Notes: a model not told the origin generated them from the sequence alone. Shown: positions 18,135 to 27,102, numbered from the stretch's first letter. The stretch: DNA of 35,313 nt from Ensifer sp. IC4062 (GCF_020193575.1 NZ_JADYVD010000060.1:1-35313), one strand, 5' to 3'. Program-made: numbers and translations.

Positions 18135-19019
18135 ATGCGCGAACAAAGCTTTCTCAAGGACAAGCTGCTGCCGATCAGCACCGTCGTCTTGCTATTGATC
18201 GCCGGTTGGTACGTCGCCGCCGTTTTCCTCAACGCGCCCTTCGAGCGCGACACGGCCGCACGCGCCGGCAGCGAGATCGAGTTCTCCGATATCGTCCGGA
18301 ACACAATGGCACAGGAGCGGCCCGTCCTGCCCGCGCCTCACCAGGTCGTCGCCGAAATCTGGGATACGACGGTGAACAAGGCGATCACGTCGAAACGCAG
18401 CCTCATCTATCACGCCTGGATCACGCTTTCCGCGACGCTGCTCGGCTTTGGCATCGGCGCCGCACTCGGCGTGCTGCTCGCCGTCGGCATCGTTCACAAC
18501 CGTGCGATGGACAGGTCCTTGATGCCCTGGGTGATCGCCAGCCAGACCATCCCGATCCTCGCGATTGCCCCGATGATCATCGTCGTCCTGAACGCGATCG
18601 GCATTGCCGGCCTGCTGCCGAAGGCGCTGATCTCGACGTACCTCTCGTTCTTCCCGGTCGTTGTCGGCATGGTGAAGGGACTGCGCAGCCCGGAAACGAT
18701 CCAACTCGACCTGATGCACACCTATAATGCCTCGTCGGCGCAGACCTTCTGGAAGCTGCGCTGGCCGTCCTCGATGCCCTACCTCTTCACCTCGCTGAAA
18801 GTTGCCGTCGCCATTTCGCTTGTCGGCGCGATTGTCGGCGAACTGCCCACGGGGGCCGTGGCTGGGCTTGGCGCTCGCCTTCTCGCGGGGTCGTATTACG
18901 GCCAGACGGTACAGATCTGGGCGGCTCTGTTCATGGCCGCAGCACTCGCCGCCGTCCTCGTCATGATCGTCGGCCTGGCGCACACCGCCGTTCTCAAGCG
19001 CATGGGAGCCAAGGCATGA
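18135..19019 (+). CDS. ABC transporter permease 1
   Basis: A 294-residue inner-membrane permease of the SsuC/TauC/ThiX type. There is one helix near residues 12-32, then a long periplasmic stretch, then five more helices. The cytoplasmic coupling motif is near residue 200 (LMHTYNASSAQTFWKLRWPSS). The frame is open far upstream, but that part is antisense-like shadow. ATG at 18135 follows the previous stop by two bases, and the end overlaps the next permease by four. It forms a heterodimer with the following permease. The long periplasmic insert after helix 1 is notable, since the second permease has a different N-terminus. Confidence 0.85.
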   Translation: MREQSFLKDKLLPISTVVLLLIAGWYVAAVFLNAPFERDTAARAGSEIEFSDIVRNTMAQERPVLPAPHQVVAEIWDTTVNKAITSKRSLIYHAWITLSATLLGFGIGAALGVLLAVGIVHNRAMDRSLMPWVIASQTIPILAIAPMIIVVLNAIGIAGLLPKALISTYLSFFPVVVGMVKGLRSPETIQLDLMHTYNASSAQTFWKLRWPSSMPYLFTSLKVAVAISLVGAIVGELPTGAVAGLGARLLAGSYYGQTVQIWAALFMAAALAAVLVMIVGLAHTAVLKRMGAKA

Positions 19020-19885
19020 ATCTTCCCATTCTCGCCGGAGCCGTGCTCTTCTGGCTCGCTGCCTGGGCTTTCAACGAATGGCTCGTGCGTCAGCATTTTG
19101 CGCACCCAACGGCTGCCAACGCCGCGCGTTTCGCCGTTCCTCTCCTCTTCGGCATCACCATTCTCGTGCTTTGGGAGGGCATTGTCCGCGGCTTCGGCAT
19201 TCCATCGGTGTTGCTCCCGGCGCCCTCGATGATCTGGCAGCGCCTCGTGAACTCCCTGCCGACGCTGGCGGCCGATTTCCGGCAGACCTTTCTTAAGGCT
19301 GTGCTGACCGGCTATGCGCTCGGCTGCGGCCTCGGCTTCGCCGTGGCGATCCTGATCGACCGCTCTCCTTTTCTGCAGAAAGGCCTGCTGCCCCTCGGCA
19401 ACTTCGTCTCCGCCCTGCCCGTCATCGGCGTCGCCCCAATCATGGTCATGTGGTTCGGCTTCGACTGGCAGTCGAAAGTCGCGGTCGTCGTCATCATGAC
19501 CTTCTTCCCGATGCTGGTGAACACGGTTTCCGGCTTGGCGGCAGCCAGCCACATGGAGCGCGACCTGATGCGCACCTACGCGGCCACATGGTGGCAGACG
19601 CTCGTCAAGCTGCGCTTGCCGGCCGCCTGGCCTTTCATTTTCAACGCGCTCAAGATTAACTCCACGCTGGCGCTGATCGGCGCCATCGTCGCCGAATTCT
19701 TCGGAACGCCCATTGTCGGCATGGGCTTCCGGATCTCCACGGAAGTGGGCCGCATGAACGTCGACATGGTTTGGGCCGAGATCGCCGTTGCGGCGGTGGC
19801 TGGCTCCGCCTTCTACGGGGTCGTCGCGCTCGCCGAGCGAGCCGTCACCTTCTGGCATCCGTCCATCCGCAGTGGACGGGCCTAA
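19016..19885 (+). CDS. ABC transporter permease 2
   Basis: A 289-residue permease of the same SsuC/TauC/ThiX family. It has about six or seven hydrophobic segments. The EAA-type loop LMRTYAATWWQTLVKLRLPA is near residue 185, parallel to the one in permease 1. ATGA overlap couples it to permease 1. It is separated from the binding-protein gene by 147 bases that contain a palindromic repeat. The two permeases are paralogous but clearly diverged, so the channel is a heterodimer. Substrate as discussed for the ATPase. Confidence 0.85.
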   Translation: MNLPILAGAVLFWLAAWAFNEWLVRQHFAHPTAANAARFAVPLLFGITILVLWEGIVRGFGIPSVLLPAPSMIWQRLVNSLPTLAADFRQTFLKAVLTGYALGCGLGFAVAILIDRSPFLQKGLLPLGNFVSALPVIGVAPIMVMWFGFDWQSKVAVVVIMTFFPMLVNTVSGLAAASHMERDLMRTYAATWWQTLVKLRLPAAWPFIFNALKINSTLALIGAIVAEFFGTPIVGMGFRISTEVGRMNVDMVWAEIAVAAVAGSAFYGVVALAERAVTFWHPSIRSGRA

Positions 19886-19894
19886 CGCCTGTCG

Positions 19895-19990
19895 CCCGAA
19901 AGTGTGCAGCGGTTTCGGGACAACGACATGCATGCAAACAAAGACTTAAAGCGCGTCACCGGGCTCCTATTGAATGCGACGCGCTTTAAA
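19895..19990. repeat. RIME-like double palindrome
   Basis: Two hairpins in tandem: CCCGAAA (19895-19901) with TTTCGGG (19913-19919), and TTAAAGCGCGTC (19946-19957) with GACGCGCTTTAA (19978-19989). The stretch between, ACAACGACATGCATGCAAAC, is characteristic of a dispersed Sinorhizobium element. It separates the permease genes from the binding-protein gene of the same transporter, so it may set their relative expression. No T-run terminator is seen. Confidence 0.7.
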
Positions 19991-20032
19991 ATGAAGACAG
20001 TGAGAATGAACCAACAATAAAAGGGAACAGAC

Positions 20033-21025
20033 ATGAACAAGAAAATTGCGTCTCTGCTTGCTGCAGGCGTCTTTTCGCTTGCCGCCTTCCATGCCAATGC
20101 CGCCGACAAGGTCACGCTGCAATTGAAGTGGGTCACCCAGGCCCAGTTTGCCGGCTACTACGTCGCCAAGGACAAGGGCTTCTACGAGGAAGAGGGCCTC
20201 GACGTCGACATCAAGCCCGGCGGCCCGGATATCGCGCCGGCCCAGGTGATTGCCGGCGGCGGAGCCGACGTCATCGTCGACTGGATGCCTTCCGCTCTTG
20301 CCACGCGCGAAAAGGGTGTGCCGCTCGTCAACATCGCCCAGCCGTTCAAGCAGTCGGGCATGATGCTGACCTGTCTCAAGGAATCCGGCGTGACGAGCCC
20401 CGACGACTTCAAGGGCAAGACGCTCGGCGTCTGGTTCTTCGGCAACGAATATCCCTTCCTCTCCTGGATGGCGCACCTGAAGATCCCGACGGAAGGCGGT
20501 CCAGAAGGTGTGACCGTCCTGAAGCAAGGGTTCAACGTCGATCCCCTGATCCAGAAGCAGGCTGCATGCATCTCCACGATGACCTACAACGAGTATTGGC
20601 AGGTGATCGACGCGGGCATCAAGCCGGAAGACCTGGTTACCTTCAAGTACGAAGACCAGGGCGTCGCCACTCTGGAGGACGGTCTCTATGTGCTTGAGGA
20701 CAAGCTCAAGGACCCGGCCTTCAAGGAGAAGATGGTGAAGTTCGTCCGCGCCTCGATGAAGGGCTGGAAATATGCCGAGGAAAACCCGGACGAAGCTGCC
20801 GATATCGTCCTTGAGAACGATTCCACCGGTGCCCAGACGGAAAAGCATCAGAAGCGCATGATGGGCGAAATCGCCAAGCTGACGGCAGGCTCTAACGGCG
20901 CGCTCGACGAGGCCGACTATAAGCGCACCGTCCAGTCGCTGCTCGCCGGCGGCTCCGACCCTGTCATCTCCAAGGAGCCAGAAGGTGCCTGGACGCACGA
21001 AATAACAAACGAAGCCCTCAAGTAA
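20033..21025 (+). CDS. ABC transporter substrate-binding protein (NMT1/THI5-like)
   Basis: A 330-residue periplasmic binding protein. Residues 1-23 form a Sec signal peptide with cleavage after HANA. The mature start, DKVTLQLKWVTQAQFAGYYV, is the hallmark of the NMT1/THI5-like family, which binds pyrimidine precursors such as formylaminopyrimidine (ThiY) and also riboflavin or nitrate-like ligands. Later motifs GGADVIVDWM and DFKGKTLGVW fit. AAAGGGAAC precedes the ATG. No TPP or FMN riboswitch-like sequence is visible upstream. Beside a uracil catabolic locus, a pyrimidine or dihydropyrimidine ligand is a reasonable inference, not shown by the sequence. Confidence 0.87.
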   Translation: MNKKIASLLAAGVFSLAAFHANAADKVTLQLKWVTQAQFAGYYVAKDKGFYEEEGLDVDIKPGGPDIAPAQVIAGGGADVIVDWMPSALATREKGVPLVNIAQPFKQSGMMLTCLKESGVTSPDDFKGKTLGVWFFGNEYPFLSWMAHLKIPTEGGPEGVTVLKQGFNVDPLIQKQAACISTMTYNEYWQVIDAGIKPEDLVTFKYEDQGVATLEDGLYVLEDKLKDPAFKEKMVKFVRASMKGWKYAEENPDEAADIVLENDSTGAQTEKHQKRMMGEIAKLTAGSNGALDEADYKRTVQSLLAGGSDPVISKEPEGAWTHEITNEALK

Positions 21026-21048
21026 AACACGCGGAAGCCGATGGAAAC

Positions 21049-21084
21049 GGAGCGTGCGGCCCTCGCCGCGCGCTCCTTTTTCTT
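21049..21084 (+). terminator. Intrinsic terminator after the binding-protein gene
   Basis: GGAGCGTGCGG (21049-21059) pairs with CCGCGCGCTCC (21066-21076), with one wobble and a six-base loop. TTTTTCTT follows. It lies 23 bases after the stop and ends the transporter operon. Confidence 0.85.
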
Positions 21085-21094
21085 ACTGCATGGG

Positions 21095-21189
21095 TCCTTA
21101 AATCGGAGCCGATTTGAGGACAGAACCATGCAGCAATCCCAAGTGCTACAGCGACCTTTGCGCGTCCGATTGAACGCACGGCGCTGTAG
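21095..21189. repeat. RIME-like double palindrome
   Basis: TCCTTAAATCGG (21095-21106) with CCGATTTGAGGA (21109-21120), then CTACAGCG (21146-21153) with CGCTGTAG (21182-21189) around a TTGCGCGT/ACGC inner stem. The second half is the same family as the copy at 26174-26216. This is a common dispersed Sinorhizobium intergenic element, and no gene is seen in it. Confidence 0.7.
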
Positions 21190-21631
21190 AGCGGACGACG
21201 GCGCAAGGTCGGCCGAAGCATTACAGCGGCCTGCGTCTTTCAGGGTCAAAAAGTCGCGCCCAAGTTGCGTTCGTTGTACCCTCGCCATATTGCATTGCGA
21301 GGTGCACGAGAATAAAAATAGTGAGGCACCATCGCTTCAGCGACCTTGTAAGCATTTGGCGCGACGATTACATAGGCCAAAGCGTTTGGTTGAGCGGGCG
21401 CAGGGAGGAAATCGTTTTCTTAAGCTTTGCCCTTTAGGGAACTTTTTCCTGGACTCGATGTAACCGGTTTGAAACCGCCTGCATTGGGCAAAATTTAAAC
21501 TTGTGACGATGTCCGTTAACGTGGCGATCCGTCGACGGTGCACGGAACACAAACTGAACAACGTGATTTAGGCCAGACCTTCGCCGCTCGGGGTGCGATG
21601 TCCGGTATTGCATTTTTTAGGAAACACGCCG
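21190..21631. other. Long intergenic region before the RND operon
   Basis: These 442 bases hold no convincing gene. Near 21222-21275 there is a degraded further copy of the ACAGCG/GCGTC palindromic element. The last 200 bases are AT-richer than their surroundings and probably carry the RND promoter. No clear -35/-10 pair stands out by eye. Confidence 0.5.
21465..21477. promoter_or_regulatory. Palindrome upstream of the RND operon
   Basis: CGGTTTGAAACCG is a perfect 13-bp palindrome around a central G, 155 bases before the adaptor start. It overlaps AACCGGTT. It could be a TetR-type operator, but no efflux regulator is encoded next to it. Confidence 0.3.
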
Positions 21632-22819
21632 ATGGCTCAGAAACTTCTACCTCTTTTCGGCGCTTGCGCAGTAATTTCACTGTGCGCATTTTCCAGTGCT
21701 TTCGCCGAAGAGGCGGCCAAGCCGCAACAATCGCAGGCGCTCCCTTCCATCGTCGTTACCGAAGCCGTGCAGCAATCGATCAGTGATCGCGTCATCGCCA
21801 CCGGTTCCATTGAGGCGGTCGAGGAAACCTATGTTTCGCCACTGGTCGACGGCCTTTCCGTCCGATCGCTGAACGTCGATGTCGGCGACAGGGTCGAAGA
21901 GGGCAGCACCCTTGTGGTCCTCAACGACGATGCGCTGCTGTTGCAGAGGAGCCAGCTCGAAGCCAATCTCGCCAAGGCCGAGGCATCACTCGCCCAACTG
22001 CGCGCCCAGCTCGCCGAAATGACGGCCAATTCGGAAGAGGCGACACGTGTTGCCGATCGTGCCGTGCGTTTGTCTGAGAACGGCACGGTGTCGACGGCCG
22101 AGGCTGACCGCTTGAAGGCGCTCGCCGCCGCCGCCCGCGCCCGCGTTCACTCCGCCGAGCAATCGGTGAGTGTCGCAACGGCGGATATTAAGGTGGTGCA
22201 GGCGCAGATCGATGACATCGACCTGCGTCTTGCGCGTACCGCCGTGAAGGCTCCCGTCAGTGGCGTGATCTCCGCCAAGAACGCGAAGATCGGCGCCATC
22301 GCCAGCGGCAGCGGTGAGCCGCTCTTCGCCATCATCCGTGACGGTGCGATCGAGATGAAGGCGGATGTCGCCGAGGCCGACCTCATCAAGCTTGCGGTCG
22401 GACAGCCGGCGTCGGTCAGGCTCGCCGGAAGCAGCACTACGATCGAGGGCAAAATCCGGCTGATCGCACCGACCGTGGACCCTCAGACGCGGCTTGGCTC
22501 CGTCGACATCACCCTCAGCGATACATCCAAGGCTCGCGCCGGCATGTATGCGAGCGCGGTCATCACCGTCGAACAAAAGCAAACGATTGTATTGCCGCAA
22601 ACGGCTGTTACGGCCGAAGATGGCAAGGCCATCGTCCGCAAGGTCGAAGACGGCGTTGTACGGCTAGTGCCGGTGGTAACCGGTATCCAGGACGGGCAGT
22701 TCGTCGAGATCCTTTCCGGCCTCAAGGCGGGTGAACAGGCTGTTGCAAAAGCCGGCGCCTATGTCCGCGACGGTGACCGCATCAACCCGGTCAAATCTGC
22801 GCAACCGGCAACCAACTGA
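21632..22819 (+). CDS. RND efflux periplasmic adaptor protein
   Basis: A 395-residue membrane fusion protein of the AcrA/MexE type. The N-terminal 25 residues form an export signal (MAQKLLPLF... SSAFA). A barrel-sandwich half-motif follows near residues 55-95, then an alpha-helical hairpin rich in Ala, Leu, Glu and Arg (about 105-195). The second lipoyl half (TAVKAPVSGVISAKNAKIG), the beta-barrel and the membrane-proximal domain complete it. ATG at 21632 has AGGAAA upstream; an earlier in-frame start 13 codons before lacks one. It is 14 bases ahead of the RND pump gene. It bridges the pump to an outer-membrane channel not encoded here. Confidence 0.88.
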   Translation: MAQKLLPLFGACAVISLCAFSSAFAEEAAKPQQSQALPSIVVTEAVQQSISDRVIATGSIEAVEETYVSPLVDGLSVRSLNVDVGDRVEEGSTLVVLNDDALLLQRSQLEANLAKAEASLAQLRAQLAEMTANSEEATRVADRAVRLSENGTVSTAEADRLKALAAAARARVHSAEQSVSVATADIKVVQAQIDDIDLRLARTAVKAPVSGVISAKNAKIGAIASGSGEPLFAIIRDGAIEMKADVAEADLIKLAVGQPASVRLAGSSTTIEGKIRLIAPTVDPQTRLGSVDITLSDTSKARAGMYASAVITVEQKQTIVLPQTAVTAEDGKAIVRKVEDGVVRLVPVVTGIQDGQFVEILSGLKAGEQAVAKAGAYVRDGDRINPVKSAQPATN

Positions 22820-22833
22820 CGGGAACAGAGACC

Positions 22834-25800
22834 ATGAACTTCTCAGCCTGGTCCATCCGCAATCCGGTCGCGCCGATCCTGGCCTTCTTCGTGCTGGTCG
22901 TGCTCGGCTGGCAGTCGTTCAATTCGCTGCCGATCACCCGCTTCCCGAATATCGACGTGCCGATCGTTCAGATCAGTGTCACGCAGAGCGGCGCCGCCCC
23001 CGCTGAACTCGAAACCCAGGTCACCAAGGAGATCGAGGACGCGGTCGCCGGCGTCTCCGGAGTCGACCACATCCAGTCGACGATCACCGACGGCAGCTCG
23101 ACCACCGCCGTCATCTTCCGCATGGAGGTGCCGACGACACAAGCCGTGCAGGACGTCAAGGATGCGATCGACCGCATCCGCAGCGACCTGCCGACCTCGA
23201 TAGAGGAGCCCATCGTCTCCAAGGTCGACGTCGAAGGCCAGGCGATCCAGACTTTCGCCGTCTCGTCCCCCGGCATGACGCTCGAGGAACTCTCCTGGTT
23301 CGTCGACGACACGATCAAGCGCGCGATCCAAGGTAAGAGCGGCATCGGCCGTGTCGACCGCTATGGCGGCTCCGACCGTGAAGTCCGCATCGAACTCAAT
23401 GAAGACCGGCTGAACGCGTTCGGCATCACGGCTGCCGATGTCAACAGTCAGCTTCGCCGGATGAACATGGATCTCGGTTCCGGCCGCGGCCAGGTCGGCG
23501 GCAGCGAACAGGCGATCCGCACGCTCGGCGATACGCGCGACGTGGCCGAGCTTTCCAACACGATGATTTCGCTCCCGAACGGCCGGTTCGTTCGCCTGTC
23601 GAAACTCGGCACGGTGACCGACACCTACGAGGAGCCGAAGTCGTTTTCCCGCTTTAACGGCAATCCAGGCGTCACGTTCGCGGTATTCCGCGCCAAGGGT
23701 GCCAGCGAAGTGACCGTCGCCGAAACAGTCGCTAAGACACTCGACGAAATCCGGGCGAAGCACCCCGATGTCACCATCGAGATGGTGGACGATTCGGTCT
23801 ACTTCACCTATGGCAACTACGAGGCGGCCATTCACACACTGATCGAAGGCGCCCTGCTCGCCGTCCTCGTCGTGATGCTGTTTCTGCGCAACTGGCGCGC
23901 GACCTTGATTTCGGCGGTCGCGCTGCCACTCTCGGCGATTCCGACCTTCTGGGTGATGGAGCTCTTGGGCTTCTCGCTGAATCTCGTCAGCTTCCTCGCG
24001 ATGACGCTCGCGACCGGTATCCTCGTGGACGACGCGATCGTGGAGATCGAGAATATCGAGCGGCATATCCGCATGGGCAAATCGCCCTACAAGGCCGCCA
24101 TCGAGGCGGCAGACGAGATCGGCCTCGCGGTCATCGCGACAACCTTCACCATCATCGCCGTCTTCGTGCCCGTCTCGTTCATGCCGGGCATTCCGGGGCA
24201 GTACTTTATCCAGTTCGGCTTGACGGTCGCCGTTTCGGTCTTCTTCTCGCTGCTCGTCGCGCGGCTGATCACGCCCGTGATGGCGGCCTATCTGATGAAG
24301 CCTACCGACGTTGGTGGCGGCCATCACGGCGACGACGACAGCGCCATCATGAAGCTCTATACGGGCATCATCCGCGTGACGACGCGGTGGCGCTACACGA
24401 CGCTGCTCGCTGCCATCGGCTGCCTGGTCGTCTCGCTCTACTTTCTCTTCCAGGTTCCAGGCAGCTTCCTGCCGCCGGAGGACAATTCCCGCGTCAGCCT
24501 GTCGATCGAACTGCCGCCGGACGCGATGCTCGCGGATACGGACCGGACGACGACCGAAATCTACAACCGCATCAAGGACCTCGAGGGGGTCGACAACGTC
24601 TTCGTGCTCGGCGGCGCCTCGCCGAAGGGGGATCTCGAACTGCGGCGCGCCGCCGTCACGGTGCTTCTCAAGAAACTTGACCATTCGCTCGTCAACAAGA
24701 TCGTCAATGACGTGATCGGTCGCACCCCGCTGATCGGTGAATACCTGCCGAAACTGCCACCGGCGGGCCGCACCAAGCCGCAGTCGCAGATCGAGAAGGA
24801 AATCTTCGCGCGGCTACAATCGATCCCCGACGTTCGCGTCACCAAGCTCAACGATCGCGGCGAGCGCGACCTGTCGTTCAACCTGCTCTCCAACAACGAG
24901 GAGGATCTGGACAGCGCCGTCGCCATCCTCGAAGCGAAGCTGCGCAGAGATCCGCTGCTCGCCAATGTGAGCCCCGACGGTGCCTTGCCGCGCCCGGAAC
25001 TGCAGATCCGCCCGCGCGACGAACAGATGTCCCGTCTCGGCATCACCACGGCGCAGATCTCAGAGGTAATCCGCGTCGCCACCATCGGCGATATCGACGC
25101 GCAGTTGACGAAGATCGCGCTCGACGGGCGTTTGATCCCGATCCGAGTGCAGCTCAACCGCGATTTCCGTACGGATCTCGCGGCGATCCGCAACCTTAAG
25201 GTCCAGACCGCGTCGGGGGCGACCGTTCCACTTTCGAGCGTCGCGGACATCAACTATTCGGAGGGGCCAAGCTCCATCAAGCGATACGACCGCAACCGCG
25301 TCGTGGCGCTCGGTGCCGACCTGCCGATGGGCGTCGCGCTCAACACCGCGTCCGACCGCTTCAAGCAGATTGCGGCCGAAGCCAAGCTGCCCGGGACGGT
25401 GGAGTTCCTTGAAAGCGGCGACGCCGAGGTGCAGGCAGAAATGCAGCAGAGCTTCGGCAACGCCATGCTGCTTGGGCTGATGATGGTGCTGGTGGTGCTC
25501 ATCCTCCTGTTCAAGGACGTAATACAGCCGTTCACCATTCTGTTCTCGCTGCCGCTCGCGATCGGCGGCGTGGCGGCCGGACTGATCCTGACCCAGAACG
25601 CGCTCTCAATGCCGGTGCTGATCGGTATCCTCATGCTGATGGGTATCGTTACCAAGAACGCGATCCTGCTCGTGGATTTCGGTATCGAAATGATGCATCA
25701 CGGCATGGACCGCACGCTGTCGATGATCGAAGCCGGCCGCAAGCGCGCTCGCCCGATCGTCATGACCTCGATCGCCATGTCCGCCGGCATGCTGCCGTCG

Positions 25801-26142
25801 GCGCTCGGCGTCGGTGAAGGCGGCTCCTTCCGCGCGCCGATGGCGATCGCGGTGATCGGCGGCATCATCGTCTCCACCGTGCTGAGCCTCATCGTGGTTC
25901 CCTCCTTCTTCCTGATCATGGACGACCTGTCGCGGCTGCTCGCCCGCATCTTCGGCCGTTTCGTCGGCAAGAAGGACGAGGAGATACTGCCGCTCGACCG
26001 TGCGGCGCTCACCGAACGGGTGGCCGAGCAGGGCGGCACGATCGAGGAACTACAGGAGCGCATCAAGGCGCTGGAAGAGCAGCGGCGTGACGACAAGTCC
26101 GAGCGCAAGGTCATCAACCATCCCGCGCTTGCCGCCGAGTAA
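22834..26142 (+). CDS. RND-family efflux pump inner-membrane subunit
   Basis: A 1102-residue AcrB-like HAE1 transporter. The first helix is near residues 11-29, followed by two large periplasmic loops and twelve helices. Proton-relay residues are present: the Asp399-Asp400 pair in GILVDDAIVEIEN (helix 4) and Lys941 in GIVTKNAILLVDF (helix 10), matching AcrB Asp407/408 and Lys940. The protein is about 50 residues longer than AcrB because of a hydrophilic C-terminal tail. That tail contains a probable coiled coil, VAEQGGTIEELQERIKALEE. It is a drug/proton antiporter with the preceding adaptor. The substrate cannot be read from sequence. Confidence 0.9.
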   Translation: MNFSAWSIRNPVAPILAFFVLVVLGWQSFNSLPITRFPNIDVPIVQISVTQSGAAPAELETQVTKEIEDAVAGVSGVDHIQSTITDGSSTTAVIFRMEVPTTQAVQDVKDAIDRIRSDLPTSIEEPIVSKVDVEGQAIQTFAVSSPGMTLEELSWFVDDTIKRAIQGKSGIGRVDRYGGSDREVRIELNEDRLNAFGITAADVNSQLRRMNMDLGSGRGQVGGSEQAIRTLGDTRDVAELSNTMISLPNGRFVRLSKLGTVTDTYEEPKSFSRFNGNPGVTFAVFRAKGASEVTVAETVAKTLDEIRAKHPDVTIEMVDDSVYFTYGNYEAAIHTLIEGALLAVLVVMLFLRNWRATLISAVALPLSAIPTFWVMELLGFSLNLVSFLAMTLATGILVDDAIVEIENIERHIRMGKSPYKAAIEAADEIGLAVIATTFTIIAVFVPVSFMPGIPGQYFIQFGLTVAVSVFFSLLVARLITPVMAAYLMKPTDVGGGHHGDDDSAIMKLYTGIIRVTTRWRYTTLLAAIGCLVVSLYFLFQVPGSFLPPEDNSRVSLSIELPPDAMLADTDRTTTEIYNRIKDLEGVDNVFVLGGASPKGDLELRRAAVTVLLKKLDHSLVNKIVNDVIGRTPLIGEYLPKLPPAGRTKPQSQIEKEIFARLQSIPDVRVTKLNDRGERDLSFNLLSNNEEDLDSAVAILEAKLRRDPLLANVSPDGALPRPELQIRPRDEQMSRLGITTAQISEVIRVATIGDIDAQLTKIALDGRLIPIRVQLNRDFRTDLAAIRNLKVQTASGATVPLSSVADINYSEGPSSIKRYDRNRVVALGADLPMGVALNTASDRFKQIAAEAKLPGTVEFLESGDAEVQAEMQQSFGNAMLLGLMMVLVVLILLFKDVIQPFTILFSLPLAIGGVAAGLILTQNALSMPVLIGILMLMGIVTKNAILLVDFGIEMMHHGMDRTLSMIEAGRKRARPIVMTSIAMSAGMLPSALGVGEGGSFRAPMAIAVIGGIIVSTVLSLIVVPSFFLIMDDLSRLLARIFGRFVGKKDEEILPLDRAALTERVAEQGGTIEELQERIKALEEQRRDDKSERKVINHPALAAE

Positions 26143-26173
26143 GGCCGCTCCTACGCCGCAGAACGCAACCTAC

Positions 26174-26216
26174 CTACAGCGCCGCGCGTCTGTTAGAGAC
26201 GCAAAGCTCGCTGTAG
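26174..26216. repeat. Palindromic intergenic element
   Basis: CTACAGCG (26174-26181) and CGCTGTAG (26209-26216) flank GCGTCT/AGACGC. It is the inverted relative of the second half of the repeat at 21095-21189. Copies of the family therefore lie on both sides of the RND operon. Confidence 0.7.
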
Positions 26217-26244
26217 CACTTTGAACTGATCTGAGGGATCATGC

Positions 26245-26272
26245 GGCCCGCGCCGTCATGCGCGGGCCCTTT
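26245..26272 (+). terminator. Probable terminator after the RND operon
   Basis: GGCCCGCG (26245-26252) pairs perfectly with CGCGGGCC (26261-26268) over an eight-base loop and is followed by CTTT. The T-run is short, so termination may be partial. Confidence 0.6.
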
Positions 26273-26345
26273 GTGAGAGTTATTTGATCGGAGTCAATTC
26301 GCATCCTTCGATGACCGATTAGGATCTGTTCGATCCAATTCGGGA

Positions 26346-27035
26346 ATGCCACGGATGAAGACCTTGCGACTGACCTCGACAGACAGAACCGTTCTTCTCG
26401 ATTCGTGTTTCTTTGCGAGACTGCCGCGGCCGGCGGCAGAGGCCATCCTCGAAGGCGCAATAGTTTCCACGCACGAGGAACATGATATCCTTTTTCGCGA
26501 GGACGAGCCGATCGACCGTGTCTTCTTCGTGCTTTCTGGACTCATCCGTCTCTAGCGCTTGGGCAAGGACGGTCGCGAAGCCGACATTGCCGTATTGCCG
26601 AAGGGTGAGATCTGCGGCGCAAACGCCATGTTCCTGGAGCATCGTGCGCCCGCCAATGCGCAGGCAGCGGAGGCTTTGATCGTCACGCCGTTCGAAAGCC
26701 ACAAGCTTCGTCGGCTTGCTGCGGAAAACACCGATGTCGCGCAGGCGCTGATCGAGCTTCTCTGCCGTCATGGCAAGATGACGGAAGATTGCCTTGCCTA
26801 GGACCGACTGCTTACCGCGCCCCAGCGGGTCGCGAGCTATATCCTCAGCCATTGCCCAGACAGTCTGAGTAGCTTCTGCTTCCGCCTGCCGTGCCAGAAG
26901 AACGTGCTTGCGGGCAAGCTCGGCCTCGCGCCGGAGGCTTTGTCGCGCGCCTTCTCGACGCTCCGCCAATCCGGTGTCAGGGTCAAAGACGGCATGATCG
27001 AAATCCGCGACCGGCAAGCGCTTGAACGCTTCTGA
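26346..27035 (+). pseudogene. Crp/Fnr-family regulator interrupted by two amber codons
   Basis: One continuous frame encodes a complete Crp/Fnr-type protein except for TAG at 26553-26555 and TAG at 26799-26801. The first part has the cyclic-nucleotide-like beta-roll (HDILFREDEPIDRVFFVLSG). The middle part continues the roll and dimer helix (READIAVLPKGEICGANAMF). The last part holds the wing helix-turn-helix (KLGLAPEALSRAFSTLRQSG) and ends at TGA 27033-27035. No frameshift or deletion is visible, which suggests recent inactivation. The resulting 5' fragment would lack the DNA-binding domain. The first TAG stands where homologues often carry an aromatic residue. Function before loss is unknown. 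Confidence 0.75.
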
Positions 27036-27102
27036 CGTCGGGAGCAATTCCAGCAAATGTGTGGCGGTCTGCCGTATGCAGCCTCGGCCAAAGCAGGGTA
27101 AG

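Noticed and set aside
20000..20032. Possible TPP riboswitch before the THI5-like binding protein
   Set aside because: No THI-box core sequences are seen; the region is occupied by a palindromic repeat and a ribosome site.
22843..24684. A 613-codon minus-strand open frame opposite the RND pump
   Set aside because: The pump frame has all proton-relay residues. The antisense product is an Arg/His/Asp-rich shadow.
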